Shown here one piece after another: positions 8,199-17,198 of a stretch of DNA of 64,000 nt. The stretch's first letter is position 1; each line of letters opens with the position of its first letter. The position numbers were made by a program, and so were the translations under genes. Source of the stretch: G001797105 sp964528155 (GTDB lineage: Bacteria; Chloroflexota; Anaerolineae; Anaerolineales; E44-bin32). The stretch is from positions 1 to 64,000 of the forward strand of contig CAZGRL010000006.1 of the NCBI GenBank assembly GCA_964528155.1, written 5' to 3'. Below the pieces are notes generated by a model. The model searched no databases and was not told the origin of the DNA. It saw only the letters and a program-made list of their open reading frames with translations.

Positions 8199-9440
8199 CT
8201 AGTCCGAGAAGGCCCGAAAAGCCAGCACCGCATTGTGCCCGCCGAACCCGAAGGCGTTGCTCACCGCCACTCGGACAGGGGTCTTGCGGGCCTCATTCGG
8301 GACATAGTCCAGGTCGCACTCCGGGTCGGGGGTCCTTAGGTGCAGCGTCGGGGGCACGACGCCTTCCAGGATCGCCTGAACACTCAGAATGGCCTCGAGC
8401 GCCCCCGTCGACCCCATCATGTGGCCGGTCATCGATTTGGTCGATGAAACGGGAATGTTGTAGGCGTGTTCACCCAGGGCGGCCTTGATGGCCCGCGTCT
8501 CCGAGATATCGTTGAGCTGGGTCCCCGTCCCATGGGCGTTGATATAGTCCACGTCCTGCGCCCGCAGCCCGCCCGACTCAAGAGCGTGGCTGATCGCCTT
8601 GGCTCCACCCTCGCCGTTCTCGGCCGGCGCGGTGACGTGGAACGCGTCGGCGGTAGCCGCATAACCGGCCAGCTCCGCCAGGACACGGGCACCTCGTGCT
8701 CGGGCGTGCTCCTCACTTTCGATCACCAGAATCGCCGCTCCCTCTCCCATGACCAGGCCGTCGCGGTCGAGGTCGAAGGGCGCCGGTGTGTTGTCCATGT
8801 CGTCATTGCGGCGCGAAAGTGCGCCAAGTCGATCGAATGCGGCAATCCCGATGCGCGTGATCGTGGCGTCGGAGGCACCGACTATGGCGACGTCCACCGT
8901 TCCGCTGCGCACAAGCAGCCATCCTTGACCGATGCCATCCGCCCCCGAGGCGCAGGCCGAGGCGACCGAAAAGCATGGCCCCTTGGCTCCGTTGTCGATG
9001 GCGATCAGCCCGGCCGCGCCGTTTGGCATGAACATCGGGATCACAAATGGACTCAGTCGCCTGGTCCCAGTCACGTCCATGCCCAGCGTCGCCTCCTCCA
9101 GGGTAGTCAGCCCGCCTATCGCAGTCGAAACGACCACCGCCACACGCGAAGGATCCTCCTGACCCATTTCTAGCGAGGCCTGGTGGAGCGCTTCTTGGCT
9201 TGCGACGGAGGCCAACGCCTGGAACCGGTCGCGGCGTCTGGCATCGCGCGCGTCCATGTATTTCTCGGGCTCGAATCCTTTGACCTCGCACGCGATCCGC
9301 ACCAGCAGACCCGAGGCATCGAACAGCGTGATCGGTCCAACCCCTGAAACACCGCCGATGGCGCTATCCCACGTTTCCGCCACCGTGTGACCGATCGAGT
9401 TGATGGTGCCCATCCCTGTGATGACGACTCGGTGGGTCAT
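8199..9440 (-). CDS. fabF: 3-oxoacyl-[acyl-carrier-protein] synthase II
   Basis: The 413-residue thiolase-fold enzyme shows the KASII triad: Cys163 in SACASG, His303 in NAHGTGT and His340 in STKSMTGH, with Lys335 in the usual place. The C-terminal SNAFGFGGHNAV is also canonical. It extends acyl-ACP by condensation with malonyl-ACP in the cytosol. A GGAGGTGA ribosome site precedes the ATG. The 197 bp between it and rnc contain no acpP. Partner fabD is 3 kb away on the other strand. Confidence 0.96.
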   Translation of the reverse strand: MTHRVVITGMGTINSIGHTVAETWDSAIGGVSGVGPITLFDASGLLVRIACEVKGFEPEKYMDARDARRRDRFQALASVASQEALHQASLEMGQEDPSRVAVVVSTAIGGLTTLEEATLGMDVTGTRRLSPFVIPMFMPNGAAGLIAIDNGAKGPCFSVASACASGADGIGQGWLLVRSGTVDVAIVGASDATITRIGIAAFDRLGALSRRNDDMDNTPAPFDLDRDGLVMGEGAAILVIESEEHARARGARVLAELAGYAATADAFHVTAPAENGEGGAKAISHALESGGLRAQDVDYINAHGTGTQLNDISETRAIKAALGEHAYNIPVSSTKSMTGHMMGSTGALEAILSVQAILEGVVPPTLHLRTPDPECDLDYVPNEARKTPVRVAVSNAFGFGGHNAVLAFRAFSD

Positions 9441-9654
9441 CAGGACTCACCTCCATGAAATCCATCGAACGGCAGGAGCAAGACGCCTGGGATCGCCCTC
9501 ACCGCAAGACATTCGGGCAATCCGCTGAGGGATGCGGACGGCAGAATGCCCCAACGGCCGGCGTCTGACGGCTAAGATTCAACTTCCCGCGCCCGCTTGT
9601 ACCATCCTATCAGAATTGGGAGCAGTCTCTCATCGGAATATCGTCAGCCGGTCA

Positions 9655-10791
9655 TCACACCGGATCCGGGCTCTTGTAGCCCGACCCGGTGAGAACAACG
9701 ACGATCGGATCAGGCAGATCATCGAGCAGCGCCATAAGCGCCGGCCAGACGACGGCTGAAGTCGGCTCAACATACAACCCGAGGCGACCGAGTGCGTCGC
9801 GTCCAGCCGAGATCTCAGGTTCATCCACAGCGACAATCCGGCCGCCAGAGGCACCGACCGCTCCGAGCACGGCGTCGCCTCGCAATGGACGGATGATGCG
9901 TATTCCCTCGGCCATCGTCTCACCCTCCGAGGTCCATCCCATTCCCGCTGCCCCGGCCGTGTAGATGCTCCACAGCGGCGCACATGCCCGCGCCTGGACA
10001 CCCACCCAGCGCGGCCCACGATCGATCATTCCCGCATCGAGCAGCGCCTTGAACCCTAGATCTCCACCCAGCAGCAGGGTGCCCTGGCCGACAGGCAGGA
10101 TGACCGCGCCGGGCGGACCCTGCAGCTGCTCCACGAGCTCATATGCCATGGTCGCCATCCCGGCCAGACCATGGGGAAGGTAGGCATGGCTCGCATAGAG
10201 CGCTCCACCATCCGCCTCACGTTGAACGGCCTCAGCCGCAGCCGACCGCGGTCCGGCGACACGGATTGTATGAGCGCCGTAGGCTTCGATCTGGGATATC
10301 TTGGGACCCGAGGCCGAGGCCGGCACGAAGACCCGGGCGATGATCCCTGCCCGAGCTGCGTACGCCGCGAAGGATGCGCCGGCGTTCCCGGATGAATCCT
10401 CGACGGCTTCTTGCGCCCCGATCGCCAACAGGGCGCTCACCAGAACCGAAGTTCCCCGGTCTTTGAACGAACCCGTAGGATTCAGATATTCACACTTGAA
10501 GTAAATGGTCCTCCCCTGAACATCGAGCGCGATCAGAGGGGTTCCGCCTTCGCCGAGGCTTACCAGTGGAGCGCTATCCGGAAGCGGGAAGCTGCCTCGA
10601 TACCGCCTCAGGGAACGTGCCGGGCGTGCGGCGCTGGATTGGGACGGGTACCGAAGCGGTGAAGAAAACTCGTATAGTCCCCCGCAGTCCGGGCAGCGGT
10701 ACACGAATCCCCGCGGCGGGTACGGGCGACGGCAGTTGCTGCACGCGAAAGGCCACACATAGTCAGCCTGTGTCGCCCGAAGCTCACCCAC
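9655..10791 (-). CDS. Threonine-synthase-like PLP enzyme with N-terminal zinc ribbon
   Basis: The 378-residue product has a rubredoxin-like ribbon (C17-x2-C20 and C33-x2-C36). A fold-type II PLP core follows: NPTGSFKDRG with the Schiff-base Lys110, SSGNAGAS for phosphate binding, and a C-terminal VVLTGSGYKSP. This matches threonine synthase and its paralogues, which act on O-phosphohomoserine; related enzymes use other beta-substituted amino acids. The start is GTG at 10791, two bases past the stop of the moaD-moaE gene, with the ribosome site GAGGTG inside that gene's end. Its place at the end of a molybdopterin operon is unusual; no other threonine gene is near, so it could be a paralogue with another substrate. 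Confidence 0.85.
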   Translation of the reverse strand: MGELRATQADYVWPFACSNCRRPYPPRGFVYRCPDCGGLYEFSSPLRYPSQSSAARPARSLRRYRGSFPLPDSAPLVSLGEGGTPLIALDVQGRTIYFKCEYLNPTGSFKDRGTSVLVSALLAIGAQEAVEDSSGNAGASFAAYAARAGIIARVFVPASASGPKISQIEAYGAHTIRVAGPRSAAAEAVQREADGGALYASHAYLPHGLAGMATMAYELVEQLQGPPGAVILPVGQGTLLLGGDLGFKALLDAGMIDRGPRWVGVQARACAPLWSIYTAGAAGMGWTSEGETMAEGIRIIRPLRGDAVLGAVGASGGRIVAVDEPEISAGRDALGRLGLYVEPTSAVVWPALMALLDDLPDPIVVVLTGSGYKSPDPV

Positions 10792-10793
10792 CT

Positions 10794-11513
10794 CTATCCA
10801 CTCTTGTCTTGCGCGTCCGGATGGTAGTCGCCTTCGACCCAGACTTCTCCTTGCGGGCTGACCTCTTTCTTCCAGATCGGCACGATCTGTTTCAGTCGAT
10901 CGATCCCATAGCGGGCCGCTTCAAACACGCCGGTGTCCCGATGTGCAGCAGTGCAGGCGATCAAGACGGTCGGCGTGCCCGGCTCGAGATGTCCGATCCG
11001 CTGGACGATAGCGATCCCTTCCACCGACGGCCAGCGCTCACGGATCTCGTCCGCCACCTGTTTCATCTTCATCTCGGCCATGGGCGTATAGGCTTCGTAT
11101 TCGAGGTGGTCGGTATCATGGGGCTCGCCTCGTTCCGTTCGACCACGAACCACGCCGGTGAAGACGCAGGCCGCGCCCGTGCTGGGCAAGACGATGTCGT
11201 CGAGCAGTATGTTCAGATCCAGCGGCGACTCCGTGATCCGGAATAGAGTTGGCTGAGTGTGCGAGCCTCCGCTCACGGGTGGGAAGATCGCGATTTCATC
11301 GCCTTCGGAAAGAAGTTCTTCAGACAAAGCGAACTCGCGATTGATGGACACAAGGGCCGAGTCAAGCGCGGGAGCAAGGTCGCGATGGCGTTCGCTCAGA
11401 GTCTGCTTCAAGTCGGCCACGGTAGACTCGGCCGGGATGGATAACACCTCTTCCCTGACGCCGGCGCGATCTCGAAGCGAGGCAAAGTAGAGCACCTGCA
11501 CCTGCATCATCAA
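10794..11513 (-). CDS. MoaD-MoaE fusion (molybdopterin synthase, both subunits)
   Basis: Residues 1-83 are a ubiquitin-like MoaD domain ending FPPVSGG (Gly82-Gly83). Residues from about 88 to the end are MoaE, with the conserved WKKEVSPQGEVWVEG near the C-terminus. Molybdopterin synthase converts cPMP to molybdopterin using sulfur carried as a thiocarboxylate on the free C-terminal Gly of MoaD. In this fusion the Gly-Gly is internal, so cleavage after it would be needed, as reported for the mycobacterial MoaX fusion. The gene overlaps moaC by four bases (ATGA) and is followed at once by the threonine-synthase-like gene. Confidence 0.93.
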   Translation of the reverse strand: MMMQVQVLYFASLRDRAGVREEVLSIPAESTVADLKQTLSERHRDLAPALDSALVSINREFALSEELLSEGDEIAIFPPVSGGSHTQPTLFRITESPLDLNILLDDIVLPSTGAACVFTGVVRGRTERGEPHDTDHLEYEAYTPMAEMKMKQVADEIRERWPSVEGIAIVQRIGHLEPGTPTVLIACTAAHRDTGVFEAARYGIDRLKQIVPIWKKEVSPQGEVWVEGDYHPDAQDKSG

Positions 11514-11992
11514 CTCCCGAGCACGATATCGCCGCTCCGGCCCCCGTGCTTCTCCAGCAGACGGACGTCGGTGATCCGAGCGCCTCGCTCGACAGCCTTG
11601 ATCATGTCGTAGACCGTCAATGCAGCCACAGACACGGCGGTGAGCGCTTCCATCTCAACCCCGGTCCGGGCAAAGGTGCGGACCGTCGCCGTGATCGTCA
11701 CCCCGGGAACCGCTTCATCCAACTCCAGCCGAACCTCGATGTGAGACAGCGGGAGAGGGTGGCACAGCGGGATCAGTTCCCAAGTGTGCTTTGCGGCCAT
11801 CACCCCGGCCAGCTCGGCCGCCGCCCGCACATCTCCTTTCTTGAGTTCGCCAGCACGAACCAGAGCCAGCGTTTCCGGCGACATCGAAACCTCAGCGCGC
11901 GCGACAGCCCAGCGCTCGCTCTCCGGTTTGCCGCCGACATCCACCATTCTTGCTCGGCCCTCCGAGTCGAGGTGTGACAGTTCACCAGTCAT
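11510..11992 (-). CDS. moaC: Cyclic pyranopterin monophosphate synthase accessory protein MoaC
   Basis: The 160-residue protein starting at 11992 fits the family length exactly and begins MTGELSHLDSEGRARMVDV. It keeps the signature AAKHTWELIPLCHPLPL (about 66-82) and a catalytic-type Lys in YDMIKAVE. MoaC works with MoaA to turn GTP into cPMP, the first step of molybdenum/tungsten cofactor synthesis. The frame stays open upstream to 12256, but that extension covers the long hairpin and the rpmF promoter and is not conserved in type, so I reject it. A TATAAT box ends six bases before the ATG, suggesting a leaderless mRNA. MoaA is not in the window. Confidence 0.95.
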   Translation of the reverse strand: MTGELSHLDSEGRARMVDVGGKPESERWAVARAEVSMSPETLALVRAGELKKGDVRAAAELAGVMAAKHTWELIPLCHPLPLSHIEVRLELDEAVPGVTITATVRTFARTGVEMEALTAVSVAALTVYDMIKAVERGARITDVRLLEKHGGRSGDIVLGS

Positions 11993-11998
11993 GGGTTG

Positions 11999-12004
11999 AT
12001 TATA
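11999..12004 (-). promoter_or_regulatory. -10 box of the moaC operon, leaderless position
   Basis: A perfect TATAAT on the minus strand ends six bases before the moaC ATG. No convincing -35 is visible. Transcription would begin at or within a base of the start codon. Confidence 0.6.
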
Positions 12005-12024
12005 CTTGGCGCCAACAGGAATAG

Positions 12025-12075
12025 TGCCGAAGCAAGCAGGCCGTCGGCGAAGCCGATGGCCTGCTTGCTTCGGCA
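12025..12075. repeat. 24-bp near-perfect hairpin between moaC and rpmF
   Basis: Arms 12025-12048 and 12052-12075 pair over 24 bp with a single G-T pair around loop GAA. It lies between divergent genes, so it cannot terminate either operon. Its outer arm begins TGCCGAA, as does that of the hairpin at 40273. Confidence 0.85.
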
Positions 12076-12098
12076 TGTCTCCCGCTCCCCCGCCCGCC

Positions 12099-12126
12099 TT
12101 GACTCCCCTTGGCCGCCTGCTATAAT
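12099..12126 (+). promoter_or_regulatory. Promoter of rpmF
   Basis: TTGACT (12099-12104) and TATAAT (12121-12126) with a 16-base spacer, 55 bp before the rpmF start. A small GC hairpin (GCCTGCC/GGCAGGC) lies in the leader. Confidence 0.8.
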
Positions 12127-12180
12127 GTTGACGCCTGCCCCTGCGGCAGGCACTATTGTGAGACGTACCAGGAGAATAGG

Positions 12181-12369
12181 ATGCCACCCCTTCCCAAGAG
12201 GAAAATCTCAAAGGGGCGCAAGAATCGCCGACGCGCGCATGACGCCATCTCACCAACCCCCCTGATCACTTGCACCAACTGTGGGGAGAAGCACTTACCG
12301 CACCGCGTCTGCCCGAACTGCGGGCACTACTCGGGCCGGGAAGTTGTCGAGATCGAGAAGAAGGCGTAG
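12181..12369 (+). CDS. rpmF: Ribosomal protein L32
   Basis: The 62-residue basic protein starts MPPLPKRKISKGRKNRRR. It has the zinc-binding pattern CTNCG and CPNCG at its centre, followed by the usual GHYSGREVVE end. It is a large-subunit protein near the peptidyl-transferase exit region. AGGAG precedes the ATG, and a clear promoter lies upstream, so the longer frame beginning at 12109 is not the gene. It is followed by fabD, a common linkage of rpmF with fatty-acid genes. Confidence 0.96.
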   Translation: MPPLPKRKISKGRKNRRRAHDAISPTPLITCTNCGEKHLPHRVCPNCGHYSGREVVEIEKKA

Positions 12370-12445
12370 TGTCTTGCGGGCCAGCCATTGAGAGCCGGAA
12401 GCATATTCACTCCGTCTGCGAGAACGTCTGGCCCCACCGCTCCCC

Positions 12446-13393
12446 ATGGAAATAGACCCCCATACCACGGCCTTTCTATTCCCGGGCCAGGGATCACAAG
12501 CGGTCGGAATGGGAAGGGCGCTGGCCCAGAGCTATCCCCAGGCAGCCGAGATCTTCCGGCGGGCTGACACCGTGCTGGAGATGGCCTTCTCCCGGCTGTG
12601 CTGGGAAGGTCCCGAAGAGACCCTCAACGACACCCTGCATACTCAGCCGGCGTTGCTCGCCCATTCCGTGGCCGTGCTCGAGACTCTACGGGCGCTTCTG
12701 CCCGGGCTGAGCCCGGTTTTCACGGCGGGCCACTCCCTGGGGCAGTTCAGTGCGCTCGTGGCTTCGGGCTCCCTCGATTACACCACCGCCCTCAAATTGG
12801 TTAGGCGAAGGGGTGAGTTAATGAAGGAGGCCGGCGCCCTCGCACCGGGTGGCATGGCTGCGGTGCTTGGCCTGGACGTCGAGGCCGTCGAGCAGGCATG
12901 CCAGGAGGCCAGGCACGAGACTGGTGGTGTGGTCCAGGTCGCCAACGACAATTGCCCCGGTCAGGTGGTGATCTCGGGAGACGAGGGATCCCTCGAGGTT
13001 GCATCGCAGAAGGTGGCGGATCGGGGCGCACGCAAAGTCGTACGGCTGGCGGTGAGCATCGCGGCGCACTCGGCGTTGATGGAGCCGGCTCAGCAGCGTT
13101 TCAGCCAGGCGCTGGCCGAAGCGAGTTTCACTAGTCCAACTGTACCCATCGTCGGCAACGTGAGTGGCTCGGCCTTGCGCTCGACTGAGGAGATACAGGC
13201 CGATCTGGCAGCACAACTGACATCGCGAGTTCGATGGACCGAATCGATCCGTCATCTGATCGACGCGGGGATCAACACATTCATCGAGCTGGGGACGGGC
13301 AACGTATTGTCCGGATTGGTGCGCCGCATCGACCGATCGGTCACGTCGCTGTCGGTTGGCGAACCAGCGAGCATTGCCTCGTTGCTGGATTAG
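12446..13393 (+). CDS. fabD: Malonyl-CoA:ACP transacylase
   Basis: The 315-residue protein begins with the family hallmark FLFPGQGSQAVGMG. The nucleophile Ser97 is in GHSLGQ and His208 is in IAAHSALM; Arg in the RRRGELM segment would hold the malonyl carboxylate. It loads malonyl onto ACP for fatty-acid synthesis in the cytosol. It lies 76 bp after rpmF on the same strand. The ribosome site is weak. The next gene, a flippase-like membrane protein, follows after 33 bp. Confidence 0.96.
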   Translation: MEIDPHTTAFLFPGQGSQAVGMGRALAQSYPQAAEIFRRADTVLEMAFSRLCWEGPEETLNDTLHTQPALLAHSVAVLETLRALLPGLSPVFTAGHSLGQFSALVASGSLDYTTALKLVRRRGELMKEAGALAPGGMAAVLGLDVEAVEQACQEARHETGGVVQVANDNCPGQVVISGDEGSLEVASQKVADRGARKVVRLAVSIAAHSALMEPAQQRFSQALAEASFTSPTVPIVGNVSGSALRSTEEIQADLAAQLTSRVRWTESIRHLIDAGINTFIELGTGNVLSGLVRRIDRSVTSLSVGEPASIASLLD

Positions 13394-13426
13394 GCAACAC
13401 CCGGGAAACACACCAACCTCTGACCG

Positions 13427-14443
13427 ATGCGGAAGCTGCTGATCGCGCTCGTCCTCTTGTTCGCCCTGTATTTCATCTTCGGCCGGATGGCCGAAGTCGA
13501 GCAGATCCTCGCCACGCTGAAGCGTGGCGATGGTCGATGGTTGGCCCTGGCCGTGATCGTCCACCTGGCCTGGCTGACAAACTTCGGCGCCTCTTTCCGC
13601 GCCATCTACCGTGCGCTCGGGATGGAAGAGAACATCGTTCGGCTTACGATCCTGGCAGCTGCAGCCAATCTGATGATTGTTGTGACGCCCAGCGCCGGGA
13701 TGGGCGGGGCAGCGGTCTTTCTGGCCGAGGCGCGCCAACGTGGCAAGCCGGTTGCCAGAGTGACGACGGCAGCTGCCATGTTCATCCTCTATGACCTGAT
13801 TGGGGCCCTGATCGTCCTTGCCCTTGGATTGATTGTGTTGTTTCGCCGAAACCAGCTCGCCTCGCCGGAGTTGATCGCGGCCGGAATCATGCTGGCATAT
13901 GCACTCGTGCTCGGCGGGCTCCTGTACCTGGGGATGACGGCACCGGTCAGACTGGGGAATGTGCTGGCCTGGTTCAGCCGCGGAATCAACCGTGCCTTGC
14001 GACCGTTCATTCATCGCGAGTACTTGCACCCGGCCCGCGCCCACGAGTTCGCCGAAGACCTGTCGCAGGGACTCATGGAGGCCCGCTACAACCCGGGTTC
14101 GCTCCTGCTGCCTATCGCGCTCTCGTTGAGCAGCAAAGCGTTGATGATCACGATCTTGTTCTTGATGTTCCTGGCTTTCAAGCAACCATTCTCGGTTGGC
14201 ACACTCATCGCCGGTTTCAGCATCGGCTTCCTGTTCACCTATGTTTCCCCAACCCCGTCCGGAATCGGCTTTGTCGAAGGGGCGATGACACTGACGTTGA
14301 ACTCCCTGCTCGTGCCGCTGGCGGCCGCGGCCGTGATCACACTTGCCTATCGAGCGTTCACCGTCTGGTTGACTCTGCTGTACGGCATGGCCGCGATTCG
14401 ATGGGTCGGGCGTTCTCCCGGGACCTTAGGGGAGGCGGAATAG
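13427..14443 (+). CDS. Flippase-like membrane protein (UPF0104 / lysylphosphatidylglycerol-synthase transmembrane family)
   Basis: The 338-residue protein has about eight hydrophobic segments and the family's typical features: an early GRMAEVEQILATLKRGDGRW stretch after the first helix, TPSAGMGG near residue 90 and SPTPSGIGFVEGAM near 280. The family includes the flippase part of MprF and archaeal/bacterial glycolipid-related proteins. Here there is no catalytic lysyl-transferase domain, so lipid transport is only a guess. It probably shares a transcript with rpmF-fabD. Confidence 0.8.
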   Translation: MRKLLIALVLLFALYFIFGRMAEVEQILATLKRGDGRWLALAVIVHLAWLTNFGASFRAIYRALGMEENIVRLTILAAAANLMIVVTPSAGMGGAAVFLAEARQRGKPVARVTTAAAMFILYDLIGALIVLALGLIVLFRRNQLASPELIAAGIMLAYALVLGGLLYLGMTAPVRLGNVLAWFSRGINRALRPFIHREYLHPARAHEFAEDLSQGLMEARYNPGSLLLPIALSLSSKALMITILFLMFLAFKQPFSVGTLIAGFSIGFLFTYVSPTPSGIGFVEGAMTLTLNSLLVPLAAAAVITLAYRAFTVWLTLLYGMAAIRWVGRSPGTLGEAE

Positions 14444-14564
14444 GCAGAAGGGCGACCGTGGTCTCCGTCCGTGGGGCGCGCTCTGATCGGCCAACGTCCA
14501 TGACATTTTACAGGCCGTTACGCCACTCTATTCGCCGCCCGACCTTCCCCCTGCATCCTTCTCG

Positions 14565-16460
14565 ATGAGCATCGACCTCAGACGCCGCTTCCTGCATTTC
14601 CTGATCGGGCAGCCCCTGGCGACCCGAGAGATCCCGCATCAAGCGATCAGCAAGGTGGTCGGATTGGCGGTGTTCGCCTCCGACGCATTATCTTCCACGG
14701 CCTATGCCACGGAAGAGATCCTCGTCATTCTGGCATTCGCCGGAACAGCCTATCTGCATCTTTCGTTCCCTGTTGCATTGGCAATCGCCGGGCTCCTGGT
14801 CATCGTGACTGTCTCCTACGAGCAGACAATCCATGCCTATCCGGGCGGGGGCGGGGCGTATATCGTGGCCCGCGACAACCTGGGTGATTTGCCGGCTCAA
14901 ATCGCCGGCGCGGCGCTGCTGACCGACTACATCCTCACCGTCGCCGTGAGCATCTCGAGCGGGATCGCCCAGTTGACCTCGGCGATCCCAGACTTGTTCT
15001 CGATTCGGGTTGAGCTTGCCCTGGCGGTGATCGTCTTGATGACGATTGTCAACCTTCGTGGCGTGAAAGAGTCCGGGCGGGCGTTCGCCATCCCGACTTA
15101 CTTTTTCCTGACCATGGCCTTTGGGACCGTGGGACTGGGCTTCTACCGCTATCTGACCGGAAGCCTGTCACCCGTCACCGGCGTGGAGATGATCACTCAT
15201 GACGTCTTGCAGCCGCTGACTGTCTTCTTAATCTTGAGGGCTTTCTCCTCGGGTTGCACGGCCTTGACGGGGATCGAGGCTATTTCAAATGGGATAACGG
15301 CTTTCAAGGATCCGAAGAGTCATAACGCCGCCGTAACACTGCTGTGGATGAGCGGCATCTTGATCAGCCTGTTCCTGGGTGTCACCTTTCTGGCCAATCA
15401 GATCCACGCTTTGCCTTCCGACACCGAAACGGTTGTCTCACAGCTCGCGCGCAGCGTCCTCGGGCAAACCAGCCTGCCCTACTTCCTGATGATGAGTTCG
15501 ACGACCGTGATCCTGGTCATGGCGGCAAACACCAGCTTCGCCGATTTCCCCAGGTTGAGTGCGCTGATCTCCGCCGACGGCTTCCTCCCGCGTCAATTGA
15601 GCGCCCGCGGAAGTCGACTTGTGTTCTCACGCGGCATCGTCACGCTGGCCCTGTTTGCCTCGCTGTTGGTGGTGTTCTTCAAGGCCAGCGTGAGTGCGCT
15701 GATCCCGCTGTATGCGATCGGGGTGTTCCTCAGCTTCACTCTGTCGCAGGCAGGGATGGCAGTCCGGTTCAGCAAGGTCGGCCGTCTCAAGCAAGCCCAG
15801 GTCATCCGCACTCGCGATACAGTCCTGGCTTACGACCCGAGATGGCGGCCCAAACAAGCGCTCAGTCTGGCCGGTGCATGTGTGACGGGCGTCGTCACCT
15901 TGATCTTCGCCAGCACAAAGTTCTCACAGGGCGCCTGGATCGTGGTCGTCCTCATCCCGTTCCTGGTGTACATCTTCTATCGCATTCACGTACACTATGC
16001 TCACGTTGCAGACCAGCTCTCCCTCGAACATCCCTCGCATCAACGTCACATCCGGCGCCACCGAGTGATCATCCCGATCGGTGGCGTTCACCAGGGAGTT
16101 CTGCTGGCGCTGAACTACGCTCTATCGCTGTCTGCCGACGTCACCGCCGTGCACGTGGCGATCAGCCCCGAGGAAGCGGCCTCTATTCGCGAGAAATGGG
16201 AAAGATGGGGGAGCGGGGTTCGTCTGGTGGTGATCGAATCGCCATTCCGCGATACGATAGGACCACTGATCCAGTACATCGAGAGCATCGAAAGCCACCA
16301 GGGGCCGGATGATGTGCTCACGATCGTCATGCCCCATTTCGTGTCGGCCAAGTGGTGGCAGACATTCCTGCATAATCAGACGGCTTGGGCCATCCGCCTG
16401 GCGTTCTTGTTTCGCAAGAGCACCGTCGTCGCTGACGTGCCCTATCGCCTGTCGAGTTGA
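14565..16460 (+). CDS. KimA-like APC-superfamily potassium transporter
   Basis: The 631-residue protein has about twelve membrane helices followed by a soluble C-terminal part of roughly 150 residues. The N-terminal region (IPHQAISKVVGLAVFASDAL, then SSTAYATEEIL) closely resembles KimA (formerly YdaO), the high-affinity K+/H+ symporter of Bacillus, whose length is also near 600. General amino-acid permeases of the APC family are the alternative. The K+ reading is strengthened by the two TrkA/RCK proteins directly downstream, because such domains bind nucleotides and gate K+ uptake. No c-di-AMP riboswitch was seen in the 120-bp upstream region. Confidence 0.8.
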   Translation: MSIDLRRRFLHFLIGQPLATREIPHQAISKVVGLAVFASDALSSTAYATEEILVILAFAGTAYLHLSFPVALAIAGLLVIVTVSYEQTIHAYPGGGGAYIVARDNLGDLPAQIAGAALLTDYILTVAVSISSGIAQLTSAIPDLFSIRVELALAVIVLMTIVNLRGVKESGRAFAIPTYFFLTMAFGTVGLGFYRYLTGSLSPVTGVEMITHDVLQPLTVFLILRAFSSGCTALTGIEAISNGITAFKDPKSHNAAVTLLWMSGILISLFLGVTFLANQIHALPSDTETVVSQLARSVLGQTSLPYFLMMSSTTVILVMAANTSFADFPRLSALISADGFLPRQLSARGSRLVFSRGIVTLALFASLLVVFFKASVSALIPLYAIGVFLSFTLSQAGMAVRFSKVGRLKQAQVIRTRDTVLAYDPRWRPKQALSLAGACVTGVVTLIFASTKFSQGAWIVVVLIPFLVYIFYRIHVHYAHVADQLSLEHPSHQRHIRRHRVIIPIGGVHQGVLLALNYALSLSADVTAVHVAISPEEAASIREKWERWGSGVRLVVIESPFRDTIGPLIQYIESIESHQGPDDVLTIVMPHFVSAKWWQTFLHNQTAWAIRLAFLFRKSTVVADVPYRLSS

Positions 16461-16538
16461 TATGATATATCAGCGGCACCGGGCGGCGGGCCGCTTGAAT
16501 GAAGCCTGGTTTCGCCGGATCGGGCGCGTGGAGCAGGC

Positions 16539-17198
16539 ATGAACAAGGTTATCGTAGTCGGCTGCGGACGGGTCGGGGCCGAACTGGCAACTTCGGTCGC
16601 CGACAAGGGGATCAACGTCTCCGTCATCGACCGAGATCAACATGCCTTTGAACGATTGCCTGCCCGTTTCGTCGGGGAGACCGTCCAAGGAGACGTGATG
16701 GACCTGGCGGTCCTGCACCGGGCCGGCGTCGAGGCCGCCGACGGCTTCGCCGCGGCCACGCCAAGCGACGAAACCAATCTTGTGGCCGCCCGGATCGCCC
16801 GTGACCTGTTTCATATACGCAACATCGTCGCTTGGGTGTACAGTCCGACTCACGCATCCGTATTCAATCGTGCGGGCATTCAGACCGTGGTGTCCTCTTC
16901 CTGGAGCGCCAATCGAATCGAGCAGATCCTCCGGCACCCTGGGCTGATCGAAGTCGCCAGCGCCGGGCACGGCGAGGTGCGTTTTCTCGAGGTCAAGATC
17001 CCGGACCACCTTGCGGGGAAACCGGTGGCGGCCCTGGTCGAAAAGGGATCTTGCCAGCCCGTGACGCTCGTTCGAGGGGGTGAGGCTGTCTTGGCTTCCC
17101 TGGATACCAAGATGGAGTCGGCCGATCTAGTTGTACTGGCCATCCGGCCAGACCATCTTCCTCTTCTGGAAACTCTCCTGGCGGGCGAGGCAGGCTGA
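16539..17198 (+). CDS. TrkA/RCK potassium-uptake regulatory protein 1
   Basis: The 219-residue protein has a Rossmann NAD-binding TrkA_N domain beginning KVIVVGCGRVGAELA. The acidic residue ending the second strand lies in SVIDRD, and a TrkA_C-like region follows (about 140-215: FLEVKIPDHLAGKPVAAL). These cytosolic subunits sense NAD(H) or nucleotides and control K+ channels or carriers. It lies 78 bp after the KimA-like gene, and its stop codon shares a base with the start of the second TrkA gene. Confidence 0.9.
   Translation: MNKVIVVGCGRVGAELATSVADKGINVSVIDRDQHAFERLPARFVGETVQGDVMDLAVLHRAGVEAADGFAAATPSDETNLVAARIARDLFHIRNIVAWVYSPTHASVFNRAGIQTVVSSSWSANRIEQILRHPGLIEVASAGHGEVRFLEVKIPDHLAGKPVAALVEKGSCQPVTLVRGGEAVLASLDTKMESADLVVLAIRPDHLPLLETLLAGEAG

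Noticed and set aside
11510..12256. Long version of the moaC frame starting at 12256
   Set aside because: It covers the long hairpin and the opposite rpmF promoter; the ATG at 11992 gives the exact family length with a -10 box just upstream.
12818..14185. 455-codon minus-strand open frame opposite fabD and the flippase-like gene
   Set aside because: It is antisense to two well supported genes, is rich in Gln, Arg and His as expected for the complement of membrane and GC-rich codons, and has no motif or ribosome site.
14444..14564. c-di-AMP (ydaO) riboswitch upstream of the KimA-like gene
   Set aside because: The 120-bp interval lacks the conserved riboswitch cores and shows no matching fold by eye.
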